A stretch of 30,784 nucleotides of DNA from Zygnema cylindricum (lineage: Eukaryota > Streptophyta > Zygnematophyceae > Zygnematales > Zygnemataceae). Position numbers and translations under genes: made by a program. Below are positions 19,420 through 29,180 of the stretch, piece by piece. The stretch is taken from positions 1 to 30,784 of the forward strand of contig JBBHKE010000797.1 in assembly GCA_037447655.1 (NCBI GenBank). Reading direction: 5' to 3'. Each line of letters opens with the position of its first letter. Position 1 is the stretch's first letter. The notes below the pieces were generated by a model that saw only the letters and a list, made by a program, of their open reading frames with translations, made no database searches and was not told where the DNA came from.

Positions 19420-19560
19420 GTTACAGCTTCGGAGATTCAAAAAGCTGTAGTCGCTACAATCGATCCGTATTCCGTACAATTAGGGTTTGATATTTTGTCG
19501 CATTCGAAGCAATTTGTTTTAAAGTTTACTATTTCTGACAGTTTTTGTCTTTTTTCGCGT
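19420..19560 (+). other. Possible isolated exon
   Basis: A T-rich tract ending in gtcttttag (19412-19420) precedes an open frame reading VTASEIQKAVVATIDPYSVQ then LGFDILSHSKQFVLKFTIS, before the sequence turns into low-complexity T-rich DNA. Codon and residue use look real, but no clear donor or partner exon was found, and no family is recognised. Confidence 0.22.
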
Positions 19561-20057
19561 CATTGTCATATTTTGACATTTTTTCTTAATGTTTTTGACT
19601 TATTGCGTCATTGTTTCTAATTTTTTTTTTGCTTATTGCCTTATTGCGTCTTGTTTTTCTTGTCTTTTTGAATTATTGTTTTTTGCCTCAATCTGTCATT
19701 TTGTCTTTTAGTGTCTGTCTTTTTCCTGTCATTGTCATTGTTTTTTTTTTTAATTTGTTGCTTTTTTGTCATCGTTTGTTTTTTCTGCCATTGTTTTTTT
19801 CCATTGTTGCTTTCCCTCTTTGTCAGTTTATTCTTCCCGGCGAAAAGTGAAATGATCACACTTTTAGCTTTTTTTGTCGATTAGTGCAATCTTTGCGTAT
19901 TTTTCCTGAAATATGTTTTTCGTTGTCATTTTATTAGTGCGCTGCTTTGTTTTTTCAATTTTTTGTCGCTTCTGAAGTTTGTCGCTTATGTAAATTTTCC
20001 AGTAAAATGTACGAAAAACACGGCAAATCTCCAGTTCCTTGTTTGGCATTCGATCGC
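19561..20057. other. T-rich low-complexity region
   Basis: Dominated by degenerate motifs of the type tcattgtttttt and tgtcttttt over about 19560-19850. No gene is supported. The long open frames in this part are hydrophobic and repetitive in composition. Confidence 0.6.
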
Positions 20058-20087
20058 TACACCGCGAATCGTAATTAGATAAAATTA

Positions 20088-20800
20088 CTCTAAGAGCGTT
20101 GTTCCATTAGGCGCTCTCTGTAAACGTCAAAAATTCATTTACTGAGGCGATCGTTCCATTGTGTCGGGTCAGTAACCGACATTTGTTTTGCGTGGCACAT
20201 TTTGATTGGTTCACGTAATAGATGAATACGATTCTGGTAATCTTCAAAGAATCTCTGAGACAAATTGTGACCACATATTTGTACCAGCGAAAGGTAAAAA
20301 GTGACTTGTACGACGTATTGAATTAATTATGTACGGGCGGACGAAACGTAAGATATGTAAAAGCGTACGAAAATGTCAGAATGGTTAGTGGATACCAACA
20401 GAAGCGTGAAACAATATCTTCTGTCAAAGATTTTCTTGCGGCTTCCGGTGGCCTCGCATCCTCCCTGGCGGAAGGCACATGTCATATGCGACGTGTACCC
20501 ATTTGGTCGCGCGGTCGTCGTAGATATTTGTTCACTTTTCCACGAGGCAAGACAGTATTCGTTCAGGCGCTGAGAATTGACCTACTCCGGGTCACTTGTT
20601 GCGAACTGAAAGTGTCAGACGACGGCGTATCCGATAGTGCATCCGACGGTCCACGTTTACGCCCATAAACGTGGAGAATCAAATCCCCAATTCAGTAGCC
20701 TTGTTTTTCTGACATTTTTTTTTCTTTCATACGGCACTGTACAAAAAAGTACGGCTTTCAGTAAACAACGTCATTTTTTCCCTAATGGAACCTTGCCCTA
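20088..20800 (+). mobile_element. Family C unit, copy 3
   Basis: The left end taagagcgttgttccattag and right end ctaatggaaccttgccctaa are inverted relatives. The left 360 bases match 1-355 in reverse; the right 70 bases match the ends of copies 2 and 4 (ttgtttactg and gccgtac-type motifs). It carries the short conserved frame annotated at 20381. Confidence 0.75.
20381..20668 (+). CDS. Small open frame in family C, possibly conserved, unknown function
   Basis: A 95-codon frame starting MVSGYQQKRETISSVKDFLA. The partial copy 1 at the window start (minus strand, about 61-1) shows the same 20 codons with seven changed codons: three silent, and four replacements that are mostly conservative (aromatic, Gln/Glu, Val/Ile, Leu/Phe). 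That pattern fits selection on a protein, but 20 codons are far too few to prove it. The rest is rich in Arg and Ser. No transposase motif is seen, and the corresponding part of copy 4 has diverged. An overlapping frame (20373-20573) also starts with ATG and is the main alternative. Confidence 0.3.
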   Translation: MVSGYQQKRETISSVKDFLAASGGLASSLAEGTCHMRRVPIWSRGRRRYLFTFPRGKTVFVQALRIDLLRVTCCELKVSDDGVSDSASDGPRLRP

Positions 20801-21572
20801 ATTCGGTCGCTCGAAATTTCGACTCTATCACATCAAATAGAATAATCGATTCTAATTTTTTCATTATTCTAATTTATGTGAGGTTTAATTAGCGTAAAAA
20901 AATCTAACATAGGTTATTTTTAAATAGTGTGGAGAAGGGACGACGTCTGACCGTGCAAAATTTTACTTTTATAAGTAAAAAGGTACAAAAATTGAGTTAA
21001 TAGAATCCCACTCGCACGTGAAATCGCACTAAACAAAAAAATCAATCACATCGAAAAAAAGCCGTTCGCATAACTCTCGTCCGTCGACAGCATCGTCGTC
21101 AGTGTGAACATTAACTGACATTCAATGCGACAAATATTATTAGCGTCATAATGACGTCAATACTATACCGGACTGACACATTTTGTACGTCTACGTAATT
21201 TAGTGTTCATAATTATCGCCGACATAACCCAATATAGAATAACTAAATAAATTAGAGTAAACTTCATAGTTGAAAAAGTTATATCACATAAATTAGCGTC
21301 AATTACTCTAATTGTTTTTTTTTTTTTTTTACTCTAATTTTTTCATTACTCTAATTACGATTCGCGGTGTACAGTACAGTACCTCCGTACTTCAGTACTT
21401 CAGTAGAGGGGACAGTCTCTTGTCTTTATCGAAGGAGACAAAGACTCTTTTCAAATTTCAAAAAGTACAACTCCAAAAATTTATGCATATCAATAAGATG
21501 TGTGAAGTGGAAAACATTTTTTTTTCGGGCAGGCTGTGCCGAGGAACGACCCCTATATCTTGTCTTTTTCCG

Positions 21573-22077
21573 TAGTGTTGTGTATCGGCAATAAATTTAT
21601 CGCGATGACACCGATACCGATAATTATCGGTTATCGAACAGTCAAGGGTCCCGATATATCGCTCCGAGACCAACAAATTCCTTATCTGCGATAAGTGAAA
21701 AAAATATAATACGCTGTATAATAATACTTTTTAAATATACTATATCATACTTTTCACTATTTATAGCGTGGCATGCCACGTGTAACAATCGGTTCCGTAC
21801 TCTGTGTAACAGAATAACAACGGTTCAGTAAACCGTACAATTATCGCCGTAAAAATCGGTACCCCGGTGTTATCGCGATAAAAAACCGATATTATCGGTT
21901 TCTTATTGGCGATAACAACAGTTTCGATATATCGTGCCAATATATCGATTATCGGCAAGCAAAAAAAGGGTACATATCGATTATCGGCAAGCTTAAAAAA
22001 GGTACATATCGACTATCGCCAAGCTGAAAAAGGTACATATCGGCTATCGGCAAAAACCCTACCGATACACGACATTC
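21573..22077. mobile_element. hAT-like element, inverted relative of 11186-12135 (about 505 bp)
   Basis: The left end tagtgttgtgtatcggcaa and the right end accgatacacgacattc are inverted. The first 130 bases match the complement of the right end of the 950-bp element (ataattatcggttatcg, gaccaacaaattcctta). The flanking 8-mers (tttttccg or ctttttcc on the left, about cttttttc on the right) are at best an imperfect target duplication. A tandem repeat of about 32 bases (ggtacatatcgattatcggc, roughly four units, 21940-22055) lies at the right end. No coding capacity. Confidence 0.75.
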
Positions 22078-22553
22078 TTTTTTCAATCATTCCATTGCTG
22101 CAATTAATACTGCTAAGGTTTTGAAACTCATTTAGCGGTTACCTCGACCACGTTTTCTGTCAAGAAACCGACAAAGCCGTACTTATCTGCTACGAGAACT
22201 TGCGAGGAAAGCTTGTTCAGTCACGGGACTCACTTGTACGACAAAATCATTTCCATAGGAAGGATAGAAGAGGAGAGAGGACCGGAGGAAAATAACTATT
22301 GACTATTTATTTATTTTTACTATTTTTTTTAGTCAAATTATCTCATTTACCGCCTTTGTAAAGAATTTTTTTTTTTTTACGAAAGTCAATCGAGGAAAGA
22401 TTTGGTCGGCGGAAGAGAATTGTAAAAAGTAAAAAGTGTTTGTTGGAAGGCAATCATTGCGTAAGAATAGTTGACGTGGCATAGATAACTGCAACTGTCA
22501 CAAGATGTATACAATGTCACAATATTATCGGTACGGTACACCGTGAATCGTTA
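22078..22553. other. Anonymous sequence, nothing recognised
   Basis: No open frame or repeat of note except a TIR-like motif acaccgtgaatcgtta at about 22539-22553, which looks like a partial extra copy of the family terminus next to the element that starts at 22554. Confidence 0.4.
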
Positions 22554-22771
22554 CACCGCGCATCGTTATTAGTGTCAAAGTTTAAATAGCGTAAAAAATA
22601 AATTAGTGTTATTGATTCTAATTTAGTGCCATAAACGTGGCAGAATATGGTCCACATCCTTAAATAGAGTTGCTAATTTAATTTCGAAAATCATGTATAC
22701 TAATTGCGTAAAAAAATCAAGATTTTAAGAACCCAAATTAGAGTTAATAACACTAATAACAATGCGCGGTG
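22554..22771 (-). mobile_element. Family B MITE, copy 3
   Basis: Inverted ends caccgcgcatcgttattag and the near-complement ctaataacaatgcgcggtg, with TA on the right. The interior shares attctaatttagtgcc, gtggcagaatatggtccaca and ccttaaata with copy 2 at 26539-26737; the far half has diverged. Confidence 0.75.
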
Positions 22772-22773
22772 TA

Positions 22774-22976
22774 TTAGTGTTAATGAATTTTTCGCCACTT
22801 AAAACACCTTTCCTCCATACACACTTGTTGTATATGTAAAACTGACGGTTGCGATTGAAATGAAAGATTCTCAACTTTCGATTGGTGGTCTCAAATTGTA
22901 AATCGGGCAAGTGTGTACGGAGAAAAGATGTTTTAAGTGGCGAAAAATTTATTAACACTAATAGCGATAAACGGTG
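22774..22976 (+). mobile_element. Family A MITE, copy 1
   Basis: The arms of about 54 bases are almost perfect inverted repeats: ttagtgttaatgaatttttc then gccacttaaaac on the left, and gttttaagtggc then ttaacactaatagcg on the right. The interior contains gacggttgcgattgaaatga and cgattggtggtctcaaattg. The outermost terminus on the left is missing because it coincides with the right terminus of the preceding family B element. Confidence 0.85.
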
Positions 22977-22978
22977 TA

Positions 22979-23147
22979 CTGTTAATGTTTTTTTTTGCGA
23001 CTAAAAACATCTTTTACCCATACACACTTGTCACATTATGAATCTGACGGCTGTGATTTAAAGCTTTTATTCTCATCTTCCGATTGGCGGTCTCCATGTG
23101 ATAATAGGACAAGTTACACGTAGAACATATGTTTTATGTGGCGAAAA
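22979..23147 (+). mobile_element. Family A MITE, copy 2
   Basis: Same layout as copy 1 (ctgttaatgttttt, cgactaaaaacatctttta, tacacacttgtc, ccgattggcggtctcc, ttttatgtggcgaaaa) but with more differences. Left and right termini are again shared with the neighbouring copies rather than duplicated. Confidence 0.8.
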
Positions 23148-23364
23148 CACCGTGAATCGTTAGTAGTGCTAATGTTTTTTTCTTCTCTATAAACATCTTT
23201 TCTCCGTACACACATGTCGGTTTTTAGATCTGACGATTGCGATTGAAAGATAAAATTATCAGATTCCGATTGGCAGTCTCAGATTGAAAATCCAACAAGT
23301 GTGTACGGAGAAAAGATGTTTTAAGTGGCTAAAAAATCATTCACACTAATAGCGATACAAGGTG
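23148..23364 (+). mobile_element. Family A MITE, copy 3
   Basis: It begins caccgtgaatcgttagtag and ends ctaatagcgatacaaggtg, followed by TA. The inner arms are aacatcttttctccgtacac and gtgtacggagaaaagatgtt. This is the best-preserved copy in the array. Confidence 0.85.
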
Positions 23365-23366
23365 TA

Positions 23367-24430
23367 GCCTTTTTACGATAGTTGATATGTTTTTGGCCTA
23401 TTGATTGTCGATATATCGGTAAGGGAATTATCATGATGCATTGCGATACATCGAAATGATATGTCGATCACATATTATAGAGAATTACAGTACATTAGGC
23501 TTGTTCTCCATTAGGCGGTCCCAGTAAACATGCGGAGACGTCTACTTATAGTGTTTATTGGCACGGCGTTACATTATGTCGTGCCAGTGAACATTGTTTC
23601 TCAATTATGATTGGCGCCACGTAGGTTAGTTTTCAATTTCTTAAACTCTAAAAATATTATTCAAATTGAAAATATGTACATAATATTTGTAGGAGCAGAG
23701 GTAGTTGATGATTTGTACGAAAATTTTGCGACCAAATTTTAATTTTGAAATTGAAAATCAAAATTTTGAAACGGAATGGCAAAAAGGAGCCGCAAAATTT
23801 GAAGGTCACCGGATGTCAGAAGGAGCGTGCGAGGATATTTCGGTCGACCTGCATACACCGTGGCGCAAGGCACATGGCGTGTACGACGTGTTCGTTTCTC
23901 AACGCCTGTTCGTGGTGGATTTTTTTTTTACTTTTTACGTGTACCAATGGTACGCGACCAGTGTGAATAAACTCTCCTCGCTGAGGAGAGTCTCTTCACA
24001 CTGGACGATGTGCGAGATTGCTTCGCGAATCTAAAAAAGTGAAAAATCCAACGGTCAATACCGCCTATAATATTGGAGCCATCCAGTTAACATGTTTCGT
24101 CATGTTTCGTCTGACAAAAAAAGACGGTACGAATCTGTACGAAATCGTACGGCGTCCAATAAACAACCCCACTTTTCCTCTAATGGAAATTCACCCTTGC
24201 AGTACAAATCGTACACTTGGTACTGTTTTTTTTCGCGGACCGGATTGTGAAAACACCGCCTCCAAACCCCTCCCCCCCTCCCCCCTCCTCACCGCCATAT
24301 CGACAATCATTTTTTGTTTTCCTTGACCGATATATTAGTCCGACTCACCAAACAACTATAACGATATGTCGGTTATCTGCTTTTTTTCTATCGATAGGAA
24401 ATTTAGCGCTACATAACACTAAAAATGTCG
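23367..24430. mobile_element. Decayed hAT-like fragment, split by family C copy 4 (low confidence)
   Basis: 23367-23485 and 24290-24430 contain cgatatatcgg-type motifs like the subterminal parts of the two hAT-like elements. The right part ends acataacacta, resembling their terminus. The left terminus is not readable. If real, family C copy 4 inserted into an older hAT-like element. Confidence 0.3.
23490..24200 (+). mobile_element. Family C element, copy 4, free-standing
   Basis: Ends ttaggcttgttctccattag and ctaatggaaattcaccctt, about 710 bp apart. The flanks acagtaca (left) and gcagtaca (right) match in seven of eight bases, a possible 8-bp target duplication. Internal similarity to copy 3 includes tggcgcaaggcacatg and cgacgtgt motifs (about 23861-23890). 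This copy is not enclosed by the caccg-type termini, which suggests that family C can move by itself. Confidence 0.65.
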
Positions 24431-24578
24431 CGGCTTCAAATAAAGACTTTTGTTTTCAAAAGTAATGACACGCGTAAGACACGAGCGGAGAATACTCGCT
24501 ACAAGACAAATGTTTTTGTGTGAAGCTACAGTAACGTACAGTACAGTTGCATGGGTACATTTTGCGATTATTTCATTA

Positions 24579-25049
24579 TCGCATACCATAGTTCAAAAGT
24601 AGGCGTTTTTTCGTAGGCCTTAAATAGGCCGCCTTTAGCGTAAGTTGTGTTACGGGATTTCCATGTGATTTTCTGAGATCACTACTTTGATCAGCGACCG
24701 TCCGATCGTTCGAATCCGACGATAGTCTTATTGTAAGTTGTGTTATGGGCTTTCCATGTGATCTTCTTAGATCGCTACTTTGATCAGCGACCGTTGGATC
24801 GTTTGAATCCGACGGTTTAAATAAAAGTATCTCAAAACTCACAGAAAAATATTTTTTTGTCCAAATGTTTTTCAAAATTCAGACATGACATTTAATTCTC
24901 TATCGATCGATGTGCAACTCAACCCTGTTACTATTTTATTTCATTTTGCAGCCAATACAATATGGGTCTTAAGGTAGTATTGTAAAAGTTACGTACAATA
25001 GGCATATTGTATGGGCGACTTTCACCTACTTTAAAACTATGTCGCATAC
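24579..25049 (+). mobile_element. Family E element, copy 1 (455 bp) with perfect 8-bp target duplication
   Basis: The element 24587-25041 starts catagttcaaaagtaggcg and ends cacctactttaaaactatg, inverted relatives. The direct repeat tcgcatac flanks it exactly (24579-24586 and 25042-25049). The 8-bp duplication suggests a hAT-like transposase. Inside, a 93-bp segment (gtaagttgtgttacggg to ccgacg) is tandemly duplicated from 24640 and 24733. No convincing coding frame. Confidence 0.88.
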
Positions 25050-25494
25050 CTATATAAAATTATCTCGCAATTATTGGTTTTTGTCGATTTGGACCTAGCA
25101 ATTTACTAATTAGGGTTTCCACATACCGGTATATAGCAAGTCTAGATTCGCATTTGTGGACTACATAGCCGGCCGTTAGTCTCTAGCGGCATTCCGTACA
25201 TCGTAATGTCCTTACACCGTGTCAGTATGTAATACATAAATATGTTGTGTAAGGCTGTACCTGTAACGTACGGAAGGACACTTGTGTCAGGCGACCAAAA
25301 TCTAAAAAAAAAAAATGAAAAGTTCGTTTAGAAACAGACAAGGATTTAGTTTATTTAGTGCGATCTCCAGTGTTGAAAAATACGATTGTTTAGTTGTCGT
25401 CTTGTTCGTTCAATTAATGCAGAAACCGTAGAATCTTCCACCGACATTTGCTCCTAAACTTGCGCTAGCTCTTGCCACCTCAGCAAATTGGTTA
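25050..25494. other. Anonymous sequence between two family E copies
   Basis: No gene or repeat recognised apart from a short poly-A run near 25306-25315. Confidence 0.4.
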
Positions 25495-25878
25495 TTTGAA
25501 ACCATAGTTCAAAAGTACTGTAGGCGTTTTTTGGTAGGCCTTTTGTAGGCCGCCTTTAGCGTAAGTTGTGTTACGGGCTTTCCATGTGATCTTCTTCGGT
25601 CACTACTTTCATCAACGACCGTCAGATCGTCCGAATCTGACGGTTCAAATAAAAGGTCGCTCAGAACTCACAGAAAAAGATTTTTTTGTCCGATTTTTTT
25701 TTCAAATTTAGACATGACGTTAAATTCTCTATCGATCCATGTGCAACTCAACCCTGTTACTATTTTGTTTCATTTTGCGGCCAATACAATATGGGTCTTA
25801 AGGGTATATTGTATTTTTTGCGTACAATAGGCATATTGTATGGGCCTCTTTCACCTACTTTAAAACTATGTTTGAAAC
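25495..25878 (+). mobile_element. Family E element, copy 2 (368 bp) with perfect 8-bp target duplication
   Basis: The element 25503-25870 has the same inverted ends as copy 1. It is flanked by the exact direct repeat tttgaaac (25495-25502 and 25871-25878). It carries a single copy of the segment that is duplicated in copy 1. Different flanks with perfect duplications prove two independent insertions less than 1 kb apart. Confidence 0.9.
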
Positions 25879-26536
25879 GTACAATTTACTTGTCATGACG
25901 TACTATTATTTTGTTGCGTAGCCATTTCTTCGGAAAGGCAGTTTCTCGAACGTTTCTGCGGCTGGAGACAGCTCACCCTCGTCCACAAAACGACAAAAAA
26001 CAGCCGATGAGTGGCTTTTAAGCGAAGTATTTCGCGCCTTAGAATCCGCTCGCCGGATTGACATTTTCACAGGTGCAAAATAATAAACACTTCAGCATCA
26101 CATGTACGGAGAGATTATGTTTCAAAAAATTTACGAAGCCCGCGGTCAGGAAAAAAATAAAAGGAATGCATTGAAGGAATTACGGAATGGAAAAGGAAAC
26201 CGTACAATCGTAATGGAAAAATATCAGGGAACTGCAATCCATGTATCCTTCCAGTTAGGTGAAGGCGCCACGTCAGCATATACAAAATGGTACCTACAAT
26301 TTACATAATACGACGAACCTCTAACACACGAGTCAGAATGTGACGAGCAGTACGTCGACAAACCTCGACCGGTGAAAAAGTACGCTATGACATAACGACA
26401 AGAAACCGGTAACCGATTTGGCGCGAGGCTGCAAACGACGTCCGTCATGTCATTTGAACAGTAGACTTGGCCGTCCACATGTCACAGTCGATAAACTGAC
26501 AAAACTACATGTGAATAGTAAATGCTAGGCGCTTAC
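25879..26536. other. Anonymous sequence with a small unassigned ORF
   Basis: A 68-codon frame (26102-26308; MYGEIMFQKIYEARGQEKNK) is lysine-rich and has no recognised domain. Its length is within chance expectation. Nothing else is seen. Confidence 0.35.
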
Positions 26537-26738
26537 TACAGCTTGAATCGTTATTAGCGTATAGAAATCATTAGTGTAAAGAAAAAAATAGCGTCATTCA
26601 TTCTAATTTAGTGCCAAAAGTCGTGGCAGATTATGGTCCACGTCCTTAAATAGCGTAATATATTATATTTAAGGTATCAATGTCAAAATTTTGGGGTGCC
26701 GATACAGCGTACATAAGGCTAATAACGATTCATGGACA
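26537..26738 (-). mobile_element. Family B MITE, copy 2 (reverse orientation)
   Basis: A reverse-complement copy of 13858-14057: starts cagcttgaatcgttattag, contains gtggcagattatggtccacg and aattttggggtgccgat, and ends aaggctaataacgattcatg. TA precedes the left end. The right end runs straight into the (TA)n microsatellite. Confidence 0.85.
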
Positions 26739-26755
26739 TTTATATATATATAAAC

Positions 26756-26843
<88 letters not shown>

Positions 26844-26897
26844 ATATATATATGTATGTATGTATATATATATATATGCATATATATATGTATATAC
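26739..26897. repeat. (TA)n microsatellite with tatg interruptions
   Basis: A TA run of about 150 bases with scattered tatgtatg interruptions. The open frames on both strands (Tyr-Ile repeats) are artefacts. Confidence 0.97.
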
Positions 26898-27827
26898 GTA
26901 AACATTAGCCGTCTTACTTTTTTACCTTTTTTGTATCCGCGAAGTAACCGCTCAATTTAGCCAATTAGTGGTTACGAGGTCGATACTGACATAATAGGCC
27001 TGTACAATTGGTACACTTGGAATAATCAAATATGTTCCACTATGGGCGAATGGTAACAACCTTACGCGTGATATACTATTTGTGCCTTTGAATAGGGGTA
27101 TATGCAAAGCCACCCAAAGCCACGTAAACATCTTTGCCAAAGGATATCCTCTATCACTCCCTTTGCCATCAAATGAACCTCGTGGAAGGGATTTTAGGCC
27201 AACATTACAACACAACTCGTATAAGGATATAGTATGCACACACAAATTGACAATTAAGTACGTCTTTACAAATCTTAATATTCGTCCGGTTGTAAAATTA
27301 TTTCATTCAAATTTTGAGCTTGAAGAATCTTTGACGATTTTCCACGTCCGAAGACAACTGTATGTGGTACTCACCAAACTTAAGCACATAAATAAAAGGC
27401 ACACCGTGAATCGCTTAGGGTATATGAGAACTATGTCACCGCGTGTTTATCCCGTGCAACACAAATAGGCCATATATAACCTTAGATTGACGACGTGGCG
27501 AGAGTATATGCGATACCGCTCGTTCCATTGTAAAACTTGTTTTGTCACCAACTGCATCAATTACATCCTAAACCATACCATGTGTTGTGTTACGCTTCCC
27601 ATAGTGCAAGCAACGAATTAAATGGAACCCTTTACCATATACAAGGTGCCCACAAATGCAATGTGACTTGCATGAGAGCGAACTGTGCGCAAGACGATGC
27701 GTAAGCAACGTGCAAGAGAATAGTACGAAGTAGAGAGTGAGGACAAGTTGGTTTAGCACCCAACCAAGCTCAACCGTTAGTCGACCTCGTCCCTCAAACA
27801 TGTTATTTTATTGGACGGCGGCTACAG
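26898..27827. other. Anonymous sequence, no supported gene
   Basis: A 128-codon plus-strand frame (27082-27468) and a 97-codon minus-strand frame (26952-27245) overlap each other; neither has a recognisable motif, and both lengths are expected by chance. A lone family terminus acaccgtgaatcgctta lies at about 27402. Confidence 0.35.
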
Positions 27828-28042
27828 TAAACCGTGTATCGTTTTTGGTGTTAATATTTTTTTAGGCATTTAAAGATATTTTCTCCGTACACACTGGTGG
27901 GATTGTGGATCTAACGGGCTCGATTAAAAGAGAAGATACTCACCTTCCCATTGGTGGTCTCCAATCAAAATTCGGACAAGTGTGTAAGAAGAAAAGACGT
28001 TTTGAATGGCAAAATAAACTATCAACACTAATAGCGGTACAA
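27828..28042 (+). mobile_element. Family A MITE, copy 4
   Basis: Left end aaccgtgtatcg preceded by TA; inner arms gatattttctccgtacacac and caagtgtgtaagaagaaaag; right end aacactaatagcggtac. More diverged than copies 1 and 3. Confidence 0.78.
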
Positions 28043-28172
28043 TAATAACTGTACCTTATCGACGACATGTTGGCGGGAACCCGTGTGTGACATCCGGTGA
28101 CGAGGGAAATGTTAGAAAAGTACATATTGTCTACAAAAGTCACGAGTTATGTTTTCGAACATTAGAACAAAC

Positions 28173-28690
28173 CATAGTTTAAAAGTAGGCGTTTTTATGG
28201 TAGGCCTTTGGTAGGCGCACAAAACTTGGCACAAAACTCGCGTAGAGTAAGCATGCCGTATGTGTGTGCGTTGTGCACACTCTTGTACGAACGTACGAAT
28301 CTGACGTATCATCATAGTACAGCGCACGCCGCCGGATGATTTTTTTTAGCGAGCGGACAAGGCGTAGGATGACATTCCGCGGAGAAAAAAACCTGTAAAA
28401 TAAAAGCGCGGACGTAAATTGTGTTATGGGCTTTTTTAGATCGCTACTTTGATCAGCGACCGTGCAATCGTCCAAATCTGGCGGTTTAAATAAAAAATAC
28501 CTCAAAACTCACGGAAAAATAAAAATTGTCCAAATGTTTTTTAAAATTTAGACATGACGTTTAATTCTCTATCGATCGATGTGCAAATCAACCCTGTTAC
28601 TATTTTTTTATTCATTTTGCGACCAATAGAATATGGGTCTTAAGGTCATAATGTACGTTTTACATAAAACATACATATTGTATCTGCGCT
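28173..28690 (+). mobile_element. Family E element, copy 3, 3'-truncated with an internal insert
   Basis: It begins catagtttaaaagtaggcg. Family E sequence stops at about 28216 and resumes at about 28410 (gatcagcgaccgtgcaatcg, tctatcgatcgatgtgcaaa). Between them lie about 190 unrelated bases, a possible separate insertion or replacement. The right inverted end is absent: similarity stops after catattgtat near 28682. Confidence 0.8.
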
Positions 28691-28974
28691 AAAAAAAAGG
28701 GATTAGTCTGACACGTAAACTAGTATGGCATGTATGGATATTTTGAATTCGTGACAACGTATGATTTATAATATTGTACGGATGCATATATTGATGTATA
28801 TAATCGTACGGCGAATATTCCATTTTTGTTGTTCCCAAAATAGCATTAAGGCCGAAATTATAATACACCTTTCTTTTTTAGAAATTTCAAATTCTTAATT
28901 AGCATCAATCACGGTAATATTTCTTCAACACTATTTAAACTTTGACACTAATAACGATTCGCGATGTACAGTAG
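28691..28974. other. Anonymous sequence ending in a decayed family B-like terminus
   Basis: About 28850-28967 ends in cactaataacgattcgcgat followed by gta, a right terminus of the family, but the matching left end was not located. Confidence 0.45.
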
Positions 28975-29180
28975 CACCGCGAATCGCTATCAGCGTTAAT
29001 GTTTTTTACTCCACATAAAACAATTTTTTTCCGTACACACATGTCTGATTCTGGATTTTAGACCGCCAATCGGAAGCTGAGAATCTTACCTTTCAATTGC
29101 AACCGTCAGATCTAAAATCGGACAAGTGTGAACGGAGAAAATATGTTTTTAGTGGCGAAAAAAACATTAACACCAAGGGT
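28975..29180 (-). mobile_element. Family A MITE, copy 5 (interior inverted)
   Basis: Left end caccgcgaatcgctatcagc. The interior (accgccaatcggaagctgag) is the reverse complement of the interior of the other copies while the arms look the same. That is possible because the arms are inverted repeats. The right outer end is degraded near 29175. Confidence 0.8.

Larger units (their letters stand above)
20058..21371. mobile_element. Composite TIR element 2 (1310 bp), TA-flanked
   Basis: Perfect 19-bp inverted ends (caccgcgaatcgtaattag at 20060; complement ending at 21369) are flanked by TA. As in the element at 12427-13850, a family C unit lies next to the left end (20088-20800). An AT-rich part with repeated aaattagcgt/actctaatt motifs fills the rest up to the right end. 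Again the two termini share private variants, supporting one element rather than chance pairing. Confidence 0.78.

Noticed and set aside
26669-26960. Tyr-Ile repeat open frames on both strands
   Set aside because: They are translations of the (TA)n microsatellite.
27082-27468. 128-codon open frame considered as a gene
   Set aside because: No recognised domain, another open frame lies on the opposite strand, the length is within chance, and a MITE terminus lies inside its end.
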